The translations under genes and the position numbers were made by a program. Under the pieces are notes generated by a model. That model saw only the letters and a program-made list of their open reading frames with translations. It ran no database searches and had not been told where the DNA came from. Source: Pseudohaliea rubra DSM 19751 (GTDB lineage: Bacteria > Pseudomonadota > Gammaproteobacteria > Pseudomonadales > Halieaceae). From it: DNA of 34,753 nt. Location: the NCBI RefSeq assembly GCF_000764025.1, contig NZ_KN234775.1:1-34753 (forward strand), read 5' to 3'. This document shows, one piece after another, positions 1 through 9,174 of this stretch (position 1 is the stretch's first letter; each line of letters opens with the position of its first letter).

Positions 1-2135
1 GGCGCGTCGGAGTCGACGATCTCCACGCTGATGGCCGCCGGTGCCTCCGGCATGCGCGCCACCGGGTAGTCGTCGAAGTTGCCCTGCTCCACCGCACCGT
101 CCTTCACGGTGATAGCGGAGTGCAGCGCGTAGCTCAGGCTGAACACCGACGCTCCCTCCATCTGGTTGCGCACCGAGTCCCGGTTGACCACCGTGCCGGC
201 ATCCACGGCGACCCAGGTGCCGGGAATACGCAGGCTGCCGTCGTCGGCGACGGAGACCTCCACCACCTTGGCCACATAGGTGAGGAAACTGCGGTGCACC
301 GCGAGGCCGAGGCCGGATCCGGCGGGGAGCTCCCGGCCCCAGCCCGCCATGGCCGTGGCTCGCCGGAGCACATGCTTGAGGCGTGCGGTGTCGAAGGGGT
401 ACTCGGCAAAAGCGGCGCCGTAATTGTTGAACTTCGACCCCTCGGCCTCAAAATCGATGATGCGGTCGGGCCCGATCGCCTCGAGGAGAAAGTCCCGGTG
501 GTCGCGCCCGGCCTTGTGAGCCATCTCCGCCAGGAAAGATTGCAGCGCGAACACGTGATAGATATTGGCCACCGAGCGCATCCAGCCCGTGCGCAGCTGC
601 GCCGGCGCGCGGCCGGTCTCGGCCTGGATGTGGGGGATGGCGAGCGGCGCGTCGGACAGCCCGAGATCGGTCTCGAAGCCCGGCACCTCGGCCCCCGCCT
701 CGAAGGTTGCGTTGATCGTCGGGAAGGTGGAGCGATGTCTGAGGGCCGTAAGCCGGCCTCCGTCGTCGAGGGCCGCTTCCAGGCGCTGCGCGCTGACGGT
801 GTGGAAGAAGCCGTGGCGGATGTCGTCTTCCCGCTGCCACTGCACCCGCACCGGGCGGCCGCTCTTGAAGGCCAGCCAGGCCGCCTCGGCAGAAAAGTCC
901 GGCTTGGACTTGCGCCCGAAGGCACCGCCGAGAAGCGTCACGTGAACTTTCACCTTCTCCGGCGGCAGGTCGAGGAGCCCGGCGATGAGGGTCTGGTCGG
1001 CCTGCGGATTCTGGGTCGCGGCCCAGACTTCCATAATCCCGTCCTGGAAGCGGGCCGTCGCCGCCGGCGGCTCCATGGGCGCCTGCGCGAGGTGCGGCAC
1101 ATAATACTCGGCGGCATGGCGCCGCCCGTCCCCGGCTTCGGCCAGCGCCGCCTCGACATCGCCCTTGGAGCGATGCACATCTCCGGGCTCCCGGCAGGCC
1201 GCCTCGAGGCGACCGCGGAAGCTGGCCGAGTCGTAGCCGACGTTCGGCGAGTCCGACCAGGCAATCTTCAGCTTCTCGCGGCCCAGCTGCGCCGCCCAGG
1301 TATGCTCTGCGAGTACAGCTACCCCGCCCAGGGGCTTGAACATCACCGGGTTGGCGGTGAGCGATGGCATGCGGATCACGTCCACCACACCGGGCACCGC
1401 CCGGGCAGCGCTGTCATCAAGGGAGGCGACGTCAGCGAGGACCACCGGCGGCCGGGCGATCATCGCCACCACGGTGCCTGGCAGTCGCACATCAGCGGCG
1501 AAGGTCGCACGGCCGCTGAGGATATCCTGCATGTCGACGATGGCCTTGCCCTTGCCGATATAGCGCCAGTCGCTGCGGTCCTTGAGAGGGACCTCCGCCG
1601 GCGGCTCGCGGCCGGCCACGGCGTCAACCAGTTCACCATAATCAAGGGAGCGGCCGCTGGTGTCGTGGTAGACGCGGTGCAGCTCCGCGCGGCAGGTCGC
1701 CGGATCGACATCCCAGCGCTCGGCGGCAGCATCCCGGAGCATGCGGCGCACGGTAGCGCCCACGAGGCGCAGCCGCTCGAGATTGAAGCGGATGCTCCGG
1801 GAGCCGTCCGTGTTCTGGTCGCCATAGCGCTTGTCACCGAGGGCCTGGGCCACGGTGATGCGGTCCCAGTCGGCCTCGAGCTCGTCGGCCACGATCTGTG
1901 CCACTGCCGTGCGCGCGTGCTGGCCCATCTCCGAACGATGGCAGGTGATTTCCACGGTGCCGCCCGGCTGAAGGGCGACGAAGAGACGCGCCTCGCTATC
2001 GGCGACAGGCGCCTCGGAAGCGATGGCCCCCGGTACGGACCGGCGGCCGAGGAGCGGCACCGCGAAGACAGCCGCGCCGGCCACGGCGGTCGTGCGCAGG
2101 AAGCGCCGGCGGGAGAGATCAAAGTAATCGGTCAT
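1..2135 (-). CDS. Molybdopterin-binding large subunit of a xanthine dehydrogenase-family oxidoreductase (IorB-like), 3' end cut by window edge
   Basis: Large subunit of a two-component molybdenum hydroxylase of the isoquinoline 1-oxidoreductase/aldehyde dehydrogenase group; such enzymes oxidise aldehydes or N-heterocycles and pass electrons through the 2Fe-2S partner. About 711 residues are visible and the frame is still open at base 1, so the C-terminus is missing. Residues 8-13 read SRRRFL, followed by a hydrophobic stretch, a clear twin-arginine export signal. GGAFGRK at residues 403-409 is the usual molybdopterin-contact motif. The ATG overlaps the stop of the small-subunit gene by 4 bp (ATGA), pointing to translational coupling. 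The conserved C-terminal catalytic Glu lies outside the window. Substrate is unknown; an aldehyde made by the upstream amine oxidase is my inference. Confidence 0.9.
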   Translation of the reverse strand, partial: MTDYFDLSRRRFLRTTAVAGAAVFAVPLLGRRSVPGAIASEAPVADSEARLFVALQPGGTVEITCHRSEMGQHARTAVAQIVADELEADWDRITVAQALGDKRYGDQNTDGSRSIRFNLERLRLVGATVRRMLRDAAAERWDVDPATCRAELHRVYHDTSGRSLDYGELVDAVAGREPPAEVPLKDRSDWRYIGKGKAIVDMQDILSGRATFAADVRLPGTVVAMIARPPVVLADVASLDDSAARAVPGVVDVIRMPSLTANPVMFKPLGGVAVLAEHTWAAQLGREKLKIAWSDSPNVGYDSASFRGRLEAACREPGDVHRSKGDVEAALAEAGDGRRHAAEYYVPHLAQAPMEPPAATARFQDGIMEVWAATQNPQADQTLIAGLLDLPPEKVKVHVTLLGGAFGRKSKPDFSAEAAWLAFKSGRPVRVQWQREDDIRHGFFHTVSAQRLEAALDDGGRLTALRHRSTFPTINATFEAGAEVPGFETDLGLSDAPLAIPHIQAETGRAPAQLRTGWMRSVANIYHVFALQSFLAEMAHKAGRDHRDFLLEAIGPDRIIDFEAEGSKFNNYGAAFAEYPFDTARLKHVLRRATAMAGWGRELPAGSGLGLAVHRSFLTYVAKVVEVSVADDGSLRIPGTWVAVDAGTVVNRDSVRNQMEGASVFSLSYALHSAITVKDGAVEQGNFDDYPVARMPEAPAAISVEIVDSDA

Positions 2136-2587
2136 GACGCAGGCTCCGCCAGGTCGAGGATGGCGGCCTTGATGCGCGGGTAGGTGCCGCAGCGGCAGAG
2201 ATTGCCGGCCATGGCTCCGTCAATGGCGTCCGTATCCGGGGAGGGGGTCTTCGCCAGCAGCGCCGCCGCCTGCATGATCTGCCCGGGCTGGCAGTAGCCG
2301 CACTGCGGCACCTGGTGCTTCGCCCAGGCCTGCTGCACCGGGTGGTCGGCGTTCTCGGCAAGGCCCTCGATGGTGGTCACGGCCTTGCCTTCGGCGGCGG
2401 CGACAGAGGTCACACAGCTGCGCACAGCCTCGCCGTCGAGATGCACCGTGCAGGCGCCGCAGAGACCGGCGCCGCAGCCGTATTTGGTGCCGGTCATGCC
2501 GGCGATGTCGCGCAGGTACCAGAGCAGCGGCAGGGTTCCGTCGCCCTCGACGCTGTGCGCCTCGCCGTTGACGGTAAACTTGATCAT
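2132..2587 (-). CDS. 2Fe-2S small subunit of the molybdenum oxidoreductase (IorA-like)
   Basis: A 151-residue electron-transfer subunit with the two expected clusters: a plant-type [2Fe-2S] site at Cys38, Cys43, Cys46 and Cys58, and a helical C-terminal [2Fe-2S] site at Cys96, Cys99, Cys131 and Cys133 (CGYC and CRC motifs). Length is normal for the family. I chose the ATG at 2587 because GGGAGAGG lies 5 nt upstream and the family begins with this MIKFTVNG-type strand; the frame is open 13 codons further. No signal peptide is seen, so it probably rides out through Tat with the large subunit. Its stop overlaps the large-subunit start. A 121-bp gap separates it from the cupin gene upstream. Confidence 0.93.
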   Translation of the reverse strand: MIKFTVNGEAHSVEGDGTLPLLWYLRDIAGMTGTKYGCGAGLCGACTVHLDGEAVRSCVTSVAAAEGKAVTTIEGLAENADHPVQQAWAKHQVPQCGYCQPGQIMQAAALLAKTPSPDTDAIDGAMAGNLCRCGTYPRIKAAILDLAEPAS

Positions 2588-2708
2588 CAACCTCTCCCGG
2601 GGTGTTCTTGCGTTATCCAGAGGCACACCTTAGCGCGCCACCGGCCGCGTTGCGACCTGTTAAAGCGGGGACGCCGCTCCCGGAAGGGCGCGCGCAGAGG
2701 CGCAGAGC

Positions 2709-3140
2709 TCAAAGTCCGGAGCCGTCGGCGGAGTAGATCACCCAGATTTTGCGATAACCGTCGGTCTCCCAGATGCCCGTCCACTCCTTCGGGATGGTCA
2801 CGGCCTCGCCGGCCTCGATCTCTGTCACCGTGCCGTCGCTGGAGGTCAGCGTCACGCCGCCCTCGAGGAAATACATGAACTCGTCGACGCCGTAGGGCTC
2901 GTCGATTTCCCAGCGCGAGGGTCCCGCCCGGTACATACCGGAAGCAAACCGGCCATCGCTGGACTGGAGGGAGGTAACATCGAGCACCGTCCCGTTCTCC
3001 TTCACCAGCGTATCCGGGCTGTCGAACAGCGCACCGGCCAGGCCATCCCGGCTCATTTCCACCGGGTGTACGGCCTCCTCCGCAGCGAGGGGCAGGGCGG
3101 CCGCGAGGGCGGCGGCTAAAAGCGTTCTTGCGTTGATCAT
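2709..3140 (-). CDS. Secreted cupin-domain protein (Cupin_3/DUF861 type)
   Basis: A 143-residue protein with an N-terminal signal peptide (hydrophobic residues about 5-20, cleavage near residue 20) and a single small cupin barrel. The end of the barrel, around EAGEAVTIPKEWTGIWET, is typical of the Cupin_3 group that includes EutQ and ureidoglycine aminohydrolase-like proteins. The start is well set by GGAGG five bases before the ATG. It sits in the same orientation as the NhaC-type transporter gene, 33 bp after its stop, so co-transcription is likely. Whether it is an enzyme or a binding protein cannot be told; a periplasmic role matches its exported neighbours. Confidence 0.8.
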   Translation of the reverse strand: MINARTLLAAALAAALPLAAEEAVHPVEMSRDGLAGALFDSPDTLVKENGTVLDVTSLQSSDGRFASGMYRAGPSRWEIDEPYGVDEFMYFLEGGVTLTSSDGTVTEIEAGEAVTIPKEWTGIWETDGYRKIWVIYSADGSGL

Positions 3141-3173
3141 GTTTACCTCCAGATGAGGGTCAGTGACGGTGGG

Positions 3174-4544
3174 TCAGAGATAGCCGATCGCCAGGTAACC
3201 CGCGGCAGCTATCGCGGCTGCTACCAGCGCATAGGGCAATTGAGTCAGCGCATGCTGGAGCGGCGTGCAGCCCGTCGCCTGGGCCGTCAGCACCGTGGCG
3301 TCCGAGTAGAAGCACGCGTGGCTGCCGAAGGTGCTGGCGGAGAGCGTGGCGCCAATCAGCAACGTCATATCGGCACCGAGGCTGCGGCCCAGGCTCGCCA
3401 CGATCGGCAGGACGATGACGAACACGCCCCAGTTCGAACCGGTCATGAAAGACACCAGACCCATGCCGAGGAAGATCAATACCGGCAGTGACTCCGCGGA
3501 CAGCAGCGGCTCAAGGCTGGCGACCACGTAGGCGGGCAAGCCCAGATCGTCATTTACCTCCTTGAGGATAAAAGCCGCCACCAGCACAGCCAGGGGCTCA
3601 ATCATGATTTTGAAGCCGTCGATGACCGTGTCGAAGGTCTCATCAAGGTCCAGCAGGCGCAGGACAAGCACCGTCAGCACGGTAGCGCCGAGGGCGACAT
3701 AGATACCCACGAGGAAGTCATTACCCGCCAGCATGGTCGCGGCAACCAGGCCCACCATCGGCGCCACAAAGAGCCAGACCCGGGGCCGCAGGCCGGCCTT
3801 GGGCTGAATGGAGCGGTTTGCCGCCTCGATGTGTGCTGCCTCCGGGGGAACCATCTGTCCCTCGTCGACGGCCCGGCGTTCGGCTTCGTGCATGGGCCCC
3901 AGGGCCGGCAGCCAGCCCATGATCACCAGAGGCACGACGAGCACGGCAGCCCAGGCGTAGAACATGTAGGGAATGGCGGCGCTATAGGTGGCAAGGCCCT
4001 GGCCATCCGCGGCCAGGTCATTGGCGACGATCAGCCCGGCGAAAAACGCCCCCCAGGTGGAATAGGGAATAATCACGCTGATCGGCGCCGCGGTGGAATC
4101 GACGACGTAGGCCAGCTTCTCCCGCGAGACCCGGAAGCGGTCCGTGATGTCGCGCATGGCGGCGCCCACAGCGAGGGAGTTCAGGTAATCGTCCACGAAC
4201 ATGGCGATACCGAGGAGCCAGGTGATGAACAGCGCCCGGCGCTGCGTGCCCGCCCGCCGCGCGAGGTAGGTGGTGAAGGCCGCCGTGGAGCCGGTGCGCA
4301 GAAGCAGGCCAATGAGCCCGCCCATGAGGCCGCAGACCAGGATAACCCAGGCGACATCGGGATCAGTCAGCACCGTTATGGAGGTCTCGGCCATGGCCGT
4401 CACGAAACCCGGGCCATGGAGCATCATCAGGCCGAGAAGCGAGCCGGAGAGCAGGGACTCGATGGGCCGATGCGTCCAAAGCGCGAGACCGAAGACCAGG
4501 CCCGTGGGCAGCAGGCAGAGTGCCCCCCAGGCGGTGACCTCCAC
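3174..4544 (-). CDS. NhaC-family Na+/H+ antiporter or sodium-coupled transporter
   Basis: A 456-residue integral membrane protein with roughly a dozen hydrophobic segments. The patterns FVDDYLNSLAVG, STAAPISVIIPYSTWGAF and the C-terminal FGSHACFYSDATVL are typical of the NhaC family. Relatives include sodium/proton antiporters and sodium-coupled carriers of organic solutes. I take GTG at 4544, which leaves 3 nt after the upstream amine oxidase stop; the Shine-Dalgarno sequence is weak, so coupling to the preceding gene is likely. Its place between an amine oxidase and a cupin gene suggests it may move a pathway product or balance ions, which is inference. Confidence 0.88.
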   Translation of the reverse strand: MEVTAWGALCLLPTGLVFGLALWTHRPIESLLSGSLLGLMMLHGPGFVTAMAETSITVLTDPDVAWVILVCGLMGGLIGLLLRTGSTAAFTTYLARRAGTQRRALFITWLLGIAMFVDDYLNSLAVGAAMRDITDRFRVSREKLAYVVDSTAAPISVIIPYSTWGAFFAGLIVANDLAADGQGLATYSAAIPYMFYAWAAVLVVPLVIMGWLPALGPMHEAERRAVDEGQMVPPEAAHIEAANRSIQPKAGLRPRVWLFVAPMVGLVAATMLAGNDFLVGIYVALGATVLTVLVLRLLDLDETFDTVIDGFKIMIEPLAVLVAAFILKEVNDDLGLPAYVVASLEPLLSAESLPVLIFLGMGLVSFMTGSNWGVFVIVLPIVASLGRSLGADMTLLIGATLSASTFGSHACFYSDATVLTAQATGCTPLQHALTQLPYALVAAAIAAAGYLAIGYL

Positions 4545-4547
4545 CGC

Positions 4548-6413
4548 CTAGCCCAGCTGCTCGCGAGTGGCGCGCCAGGCGGCATCGATGGCGCCATCCA
4601 CAAAAGCCCAGGCCGACGCGTCGGAGTTGGCAATGGAGATCCGCCCCAGCTGCCGCGCGCCCAGCCGGTGCGGGCCCTGGTCGCGACCGTATTCCGGTGG
4701 ATCAAAGAGCTCGTTGTACTCGTAGGCGTAGCCGTGCGGCCAGCGGTTCACCGTGAGCCCGGCGAGGTCGCGCTCTGCGTCGAAGCCGGCGCGCCCCAGG
4801 GCGCCATCGAGCTGGCGGATAATGCGCTGCTCGAAAGCGTCGAAGGACAACTCGTAAATCGCCCGCCGGCCGATCCGGTGCTGCTCAACGGCGCTGAAGC
4901 CCTGGTCCGGGGCGGCGGGGATGTAGCTGCCGTGAAGCACCGTGGGCTGCCCCGGATCATGGGCGAACTCCACGCCACCCATGCTCACGGGAAAATCGAG
5001 ACCGAAGGCGTGCATGAGGTCCGGCTGCGGCACGCTGATGCTGCGCATGCCGAGCTCGGCGAAGGGCTGCCAGTTGCGCACGGCCATGCTCAGATAGACC
5101 AGCGGCACCTTCTCGGCATACGCGATCGCCTCCCGCTGGGCCGGGGGCAGTTCGGGGCAGAGATAGGGCACCATCGCGTTGTAACAGGCGAGCACCACGT
5201 GGCTGCCCCGGGCCTTGCGCACCTGACCGTTGTGCATGTAAGAGACATCCACCGCGGCTTCATCAGGCCGATGGCGCACATCCACTGCCGTGCTGGAGAG
5301 GCGCAGGCGGCACGCCTGTCCGGCGCGGTCCAGGGCACCATAGTCGGCGCGGGCCAGTACCAGGTCTTCCATGGTGGTGCCGGGGATCGCGCCGGGGATC
5401 AGCGCCCGCACGAGGGAGCGAGCCACGCCGGCGTTACCGTCGGGAAAGTGAAAGATGTAGGGCTCGTCGCGCTCGGGCGCGTCCGAGGGGCGCTCCGGCA
5501 GCGCCAGGTGTCGCGTCCCGGGCATGCCGAGATCCGCCGCCTGGGCCGCGGACACGGCGTCCCAGCCCACACCCCACCAGCCACGCATCTGATCCCGGAA
5601 CAGCAGGTAGACAGCCTCGGGCACGCCCGCGGTCCCGAGGAGAAAATCCCGGTAGCTGTTCCGCTTGAGCCAGGGCACCCGCTCCGCGGCGGGCAGGTGG
5701 TCCAGGTAATTGCGCTTGCTCCCGAGGAGCTCGAGCAGCGCCGCGCGCGCCTCGTCGCCGAGGGGGTAGTCATCCACTTGCGCACGGTCGAGGCCCTTCT
5801 CGGGCGAACGCCAGAGATCCAGCCCCGGTGCCGTCACATCGCGGCCATAGGCCTCGCGGCTGAACCAGATACCCGACTCCAGTCCCCTGCGTTCGCTGAA
5901 GGTCTGGTCGAAATAGTCGTAGAAGCGATCCGTGACAATGCCCACATCGCGCAGCAGCTGCGCCGCCTGGGGCGAGTATTTCCCCGGCGTATCGATGGAC
6001 TGGCTGCCACCGTAGCCGACGAGGAGCTGTCCGTCGACGGTGAACTCGTTGCGCCGGGCGTGGCCGCCGAAGTCGTCGTGGTTGTCGAGGATGAGAATGC
6101 GCGCGTCCGGACCCTTCGCCTGGCGCCAGTAAAAGGCGGCGGCGAGGCCGGAAATGCCGCCGCCGACCACCACCAGGTCATAGGGCGCCTCATCCGGCGT
6201 GGCCGGTCGGGGAAAGGACTTCCCCTGCCAGGCCAGCGCATGGGCGACGTCAAAGGCGCCGGGGTGACTCCCCCGCAGGCCGGTGAGCGCCGGGGGGTAG
6301 GCCCGGGCGGCGGTGCTGGCAAGGAGTTCCGCCGGCGCCAGGGCCCCAGCGGCCGTACCGAGGGCCACGCCGCCGAGAAAATCCCGGCGGCTGATGGTCA
6401 GGCGGCGCGGCAC
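4548..6413 (-). CDS. Tat-exported FAD-dependent amine oxidase resembling spermidine dehydrogenase
   Basis: A 621-residue flavoprotein. Residues 9-15 (RRDFLGG) plus a hydrophobic stretch form a twin-arginine signal, so the enzyme should fold with FAD and act in the periplasm. The dinucleotide-binding GGGISGL is at residues 84-90, with the acidic end of strand 2 near residue 110 and a GGHARRNEF motif following. Length and these motifs match the SpdH-type spermidine dehydrogenases, which cleave polyamines to an aldehyde and an amine. I chose GTG at 6413 because it starts just before the Tat motif and lies 1 nt after the receptor stop; an in-frame ATG far upstream would overlap the receptor gene. 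The true substrate is not shown by the sequence. Confidence 0.82.
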   Translation of the reverse strand: MPRRLTISRRDFLGGVALGTAAGALAPAELLASTAARAYPPALTGLRGSHPGAFDVAHALAWQGKSFPRPATPDEAPYDLVVVGGGISGLAAAFYWRQAKGPDARILILDNHDDFGGHARRNEFTVDGQLLVGYGGSQSIDTPGKYSPQAAQLLRDVGIVTDRFYDYFDQTFSERRGLESGIWFSREAYGRDVTAPGLDLWRSPEKGLDRAQVDDYPLGDEARAALLELLGSKRNYLDHLPAAERVPWLKRNSYRDFLLGTAGVPEAVYLLFRDQMRGWWGVGWDAVSAAQAADLGMPGTRHLALPERPSDAPERDEPYIFHFPDGNAGVARSLVRALIPGAIPGTTMEDLVLARADYGALDRAGQACRLRLSSTAVDVRHRPDEAAVDVSYMHNGQVRKARGSHVVLACYNAMVPYLCPELPPAQREAIAYAEKVPLVYLSMAVRNWQPFAELGMRSISVPQPDLMHAFGLDFPVSMGGVEFAHDPGQPTVLHGSYIPAAPDQGFSAVEQHRIGRRAIYELSFDAFEQRIIRQLDGALGRAGFDAERDLAGLTVNRWPHGYAYEYNELFDPPEYGRDQGPHRLGARQLGRISIANSDASAWAFVDGAIDAAWRATREQLG

Positions 6414-6414
6414 G

Positions 6415-8829
6415 CTACAGGTTCCAGCTGAAACGCACTCCGGCGGTACGCGGACGACTGGGACTGATGTCCGACTGCACGTAGGGCGAACTCGCAGACG
6501 ACACACCGCCCTCGGAATCGAAGTACTCGTCGTCGAAGAGGTTCTCGACGTAGAGCGCCAGAGACCAGCCCACGGGCGAGCGGTAACCGGCCAGGGCCTG
6601 TACCTCCGTGTAGCCGCCGCCCTCCCGGGCGCCGGCGGCGATGGTTTCCGGCGTGAAGGGGACCCAGTCCGCCGGAGCATCGTCTTCCCAGAAGCCCGTC
6701 AGGTTGCCGAAGAGCTCGCCGGTGGCAAGAGGAATGGTGCCATCGAGTGTCGCGTAGGCCGTCCACTCGGGAATCCCCGGCAGCGGCGAGCCCTCGCAGG
6801 CGCTGCGATCGCCGAGGAATTCCTCGCCGTCTGCGCAGAAGTCCTGCACGCCCTTGCCCTCGCTGTCGAACCAGGAGAAACCGACGCCGAAGCTCCAGTT
6901 ATCAGTAAAGGCATAGTTCCACACGCCTTCCACGCCCTGACCGTCCACGGTCCCGGTGTTGCAGACGATAACAACCGGCGACCCCGGATCGCTGCAGGTC
7001 GCCTGCAGGTCCTCATACTCATAGACAAAGGCGTTGAGCTGAAGCTGGCTGGCGCCGTCAAGGTGTGTACCCTTGTAGCCCACCTCGTAGGAAATCACGG
7101 TCTCGGAATCGAAGGATGAAGGCCGGAATTGCCCGGGCACCGCCTCGACGCCGCTGAAGGGCCCGCCGGGGGTGACCGAAAAGCTGTTGAAGCCGCCCTG
7201 TTTGTAGCCCGTGGTCACGCTCGCGTAGAGCAGCTGTCCGTCCGTGGGACGCCAGTTGAGCACGGCGCGCCAGGTGGCCTCACTCCAGCTCTGCGTATCC
7301 GACACGGGCCCCTCGGGGGTGGTAAAGCCGGTCTGCACCACCTGGCCGAGAATACTCTGGTTGCGGTCCGTGAGAACTTCCTGGGACATTTCCTTCTCGT
7401 CGTCGTTGTAGCGCACGCCGATGCTGGCATCGAACTGCTCACTGAAGCGGTACTGGAGATCGACGTAGGCGGCCCAGCCCTGGTACTTGCCGCGGGTGCG
7501 GTTCCAGTCGTCGATCAGACCGTTGTTACCACTCGGGCTCCAGTTGTAGGTGCCCCAGTAGTCATTGAGGATGTAGGCATAGGCGCCGCCGTAGTACGTG
7601 TTGTAGAACTCGAAGAGATCTGCGCAGGCCTGGCCCCAGTAGACGTTGCAGTAGACATCCTCGTCCTGCTGGCCGAGGAACTCCGTGTCAATCTCCTCCC
7701 GGTAGTAGGACGCACCCGCATACCAGCTGAGAGGCCCGTCGGTGTCGGAGGTCAGGCGCAATTCCTGCTCGAAGTATTCACCGTCCTGGATCTGTTCGTA
7801 GTTGAAAATGGTAAGCGCCGTGGCGTCGAAATCCTCGGTGTAGTGGTAGTCGTGCTCCTTGTAGCCGGTGAGCGAGGTGAGCGTCGCCCAGCCGAGGTCA
7901 TAGTTCACCTCGAAGCCGACCTGGAAGATTTCGCCGTTGTCGATGAGCCCGTTCCGGGGCTCGTCGATGCGCACATCCCGGGAATCACCCGGGACCGGGA
8001 TCTCACCGTAGATGCTCTCGAGGAAAGCATAGGCCGGGCCGTTGCCCGTGGCCCGGTAGATCGTGCCGGACTGCTCCCGGTCCTCGTACTCAAGGTACAT
8101 CGTCGCATTCAGCGCGCCGCCGGCATCGTAGACGCCGGTCAGCCGGAAAGCTGTCTTCTCGTGCTCGATATGCTCGTTGCCGGTGACCACGTTGTCCACG
8201 TAACCGTCTTCGCGCGAGTGCAGGCCCGCAACACGCACGGTAACGGCGTCGCCGAGGTCGAAGTTGGTGCCACCCTCGGCCCGGAAGATACCCCGCTCAC
8301 CGGCGCGCAGATCCACGTAGCTGTCGCTGTCGCCGCGCACAGGCTTGCGCGTAAGGATGTTGAGGGCGCCGGCAATGGAGTTGCGGCCGAAGAGAAAACC
8401 CTGGGGCCCGCGAAGGATCTCGGAGCGCTCGAGGTCGAAGACACTGGTAACCGCGGCGCCGTTGCGGCCCTGATAGAAGCCGTTCTTGTAAACCCCCAGG
8501 GACGGATCGCCGCCGTTACCGAAGTCGTTGGTGGAGATGCCGCGGACGGCAATTGTATCCAGGAAGCTGTCCTTGGAGTTGCCGGTGACGCCAGGCGTGA
8601 AGGCGACGAGATCCTTGATGTCGTCCGTATTCACGGTGCGCAGGAAATCGCCGGAAAGGGCCTGCACCGCGAGCGGCACATCCATGACGGACTCGGCCCG
8701 CTTGGTCGCGGTAACGATCACTTCTTCCAGCTGCTGAGCGCTGCTGGCGCCGGAGAACAGTGCTGCGGAGACAGCCAGGCTGAGGCCCCGGCGCGCGCTG
8801 AACGGAACAAAACGGTGACCCTTGCTCAT
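6415..8829 (-). CDS. TonB-dependent outer-membrane receptor
   Basis: An 804-residue receptor. Residues 1-31 are a signal peptide ending in ASSA, followed by the TonB box EEVIVTATKR at about residues 35-44. The plug domain follows, with the conserved LRGPQGFLFGRNSIAGALNI segment, and then a long beta-barrel ending in alternating aromatic and polar residues. The start at 8829 has GAGAGGG a few bases upstream. It is the first gene of the leftward cluster, and the amine oxidase gene starts 1 nt after its stop, so it probably imports the substrate of that pathway. Such receptors in marine Gammaproteobacteria take up many substrates besides iron complexes; the ligand cannot be read from sequence. 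Confidence 0.95.
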   Translation of the reverse strand: MSKGHRFVPFSARRGLSLAVSAALFSGASSAQQLEEVIVTATKRAESVMDVPLAVQALSGDFLRTVNTDDIKDLVAFTPGVTGNSKDSFLDTIAVRGISTNDFGNGGDPSLGVYKNGFYQGRNGAAVTSVFDLERSEILRGPQGFLFGRNSIAGALNILTRKPVRGDSDSYVDLRAGERGIFRAEGGTNFDLGDAVTVRVAGLHSREDGYVDNVVTGNEHIEHEKTAFRLTGVYDAGGALNATMYLEYEDREQSGTIYRATGNGPAYAFLESIYGEIPVPGDSRDVRIDEPRNGLIDNGEIFQVGFEVNYDLGWATLTSLTGYKEHDYHYTEDFDATALTIFNYEQIQDGEYFEQELRLTSDTDGPLSWYAGASYYREEIDTEFLGQQDEDVYCNVYWGQACADLFEFYNTYYGGAYAYILNDYWGTYNWSPSGNNGLIDDWNRTRGKYQGWAAYVDLQYRFSEQFDASIGVRYNDDEKEMSQEVLTDRNQSILGQVVQTGFTTPEGPVSDTQSWSEATWRAVLNWRPTDGQLLYASVTTGYKQGGFNSFSVTPGGPFSGVEAVPGQFRPSSFDSETVISYEVGYKGTHLDGASQLQLNAFVYEYEDLQATCSDPGSPVVIVCNTGTVDGQGVEGVWNYAFTDNWSFGVGFSWFDSEGKGVQDFCADGEEFLGDRSACEGSPLPGIPEWTAYATLDGTIPLATGELFGNLTGFWEDDAPADWVPFTPETIAAGAREGGGYTEVQALAGYRSPVGWSLALYVENLFDDEYFDSEGGVSSASSPYVQSDISPSRPRTAGVRFSWNL

Positions 8830-8862
8830 GGCTACCCTCTCTTGTGTGTAAGCCCTGTGCGT

Positions 8863-8892
8863 AGCATAACGGCGGGAACCGTTACCTGTCGC
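8863..8892 (-). promoter_or_regulatory. Candidate receptor-operon promoter with an operator-like inverted repeat
   Basis: On the minus strand, TATGCT (8863-8868) lies 18 bp from GCGACA (8887-8892), a plausible sigma-70 pair 34 bp before the receptor ATG. A perfect inverted repeat, TAACGG at 8867-8872 and CCGTTA at 8879-8884 with a 6-bp spacer, fills the space between the two hexamers, where a repressor would block polymerase. No regulator gene is adjacent. Promoter calls are by eye. Confidence 0.42.
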
Positions 8893-9125
8893 GATGAACT
8901 CTGCGTTATCTTGCGGGTGCTTTGTTACCGATCTTTCCCGGGCCTGTTCGCCGCGCCCTGCGACGCTCCGGCCCTCGTCCTGACCCGTGGCTACATGCTG
9001 CGAGCGAACGACCGTCGGTATTTTTTCTGAGGCTACGCAAAACCCGCGGAGCCGGCAAGCCGCAGCGCCGCCTCGCAGCCACCCCCGGGAAGGCAGGCGC
9101 CATCGGCCCCGAGGCAGGCGGACGC

Positions 9126-9131
9126 TATACT
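9126..9131 (+). promoter_or_regulatory. Candidate -10 element of the amidohydrolase gene
   Basis: TATACT (five of six consensus bases) lies 43 bp before the ATG. No good -35 hexamer is seen at the usual distance. AGGAGA close to the ATG serves as the ribosome binding site. Confidence 0.33.
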
Positions 9132-9174
9132 TCAGGATTGCCCGGCAGGAACCACGAGACAGGAGAGCCACAGC

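Larger units (their letters stand above)
8830..9174. other. Divergent intergenic region between the receptor and amidohydrolase genes
   Basis: This 345-bp gap holds the back-to-back promoters. The receptor side contains a perfect inverted repeat overlapping a candidate promoter; the amidohydrolase side has a TATACT hexamer. The middle part (about 8930-9110) shows no gene or RNA that I can support. Confidence 0.6.

Noticed and set aside
120-2183. Long plus-strand open frame opposite the molybdo-enzyme gene
   Set aside because: Its translation is rich in Arg, His and Gly and shows no family motif; the opposite strand encodes a clear conserved enzyme. High GC content leaves shadow frames open.
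2600-2617. GTTCTTGCGTT-like strings shared near 2.6 kb and 3.12 kb, and TGCGTTATC near 2.61 and 8.90 kb
   Set aside because: Too short and at differing distances from the starts to support a shared operator.
3831-6431. 866-codon plus-strand frame opposite the antiporter and amine oxidase genes
   Set aside because: It crosses two well-supported minus-strand genes and has low-complexity composition, so it is a shadow.
7129-9030. 633-codon plus-strand frame opposite the receptor
   Set aside because: Shadow of the receptor gene; no recognisable domain.
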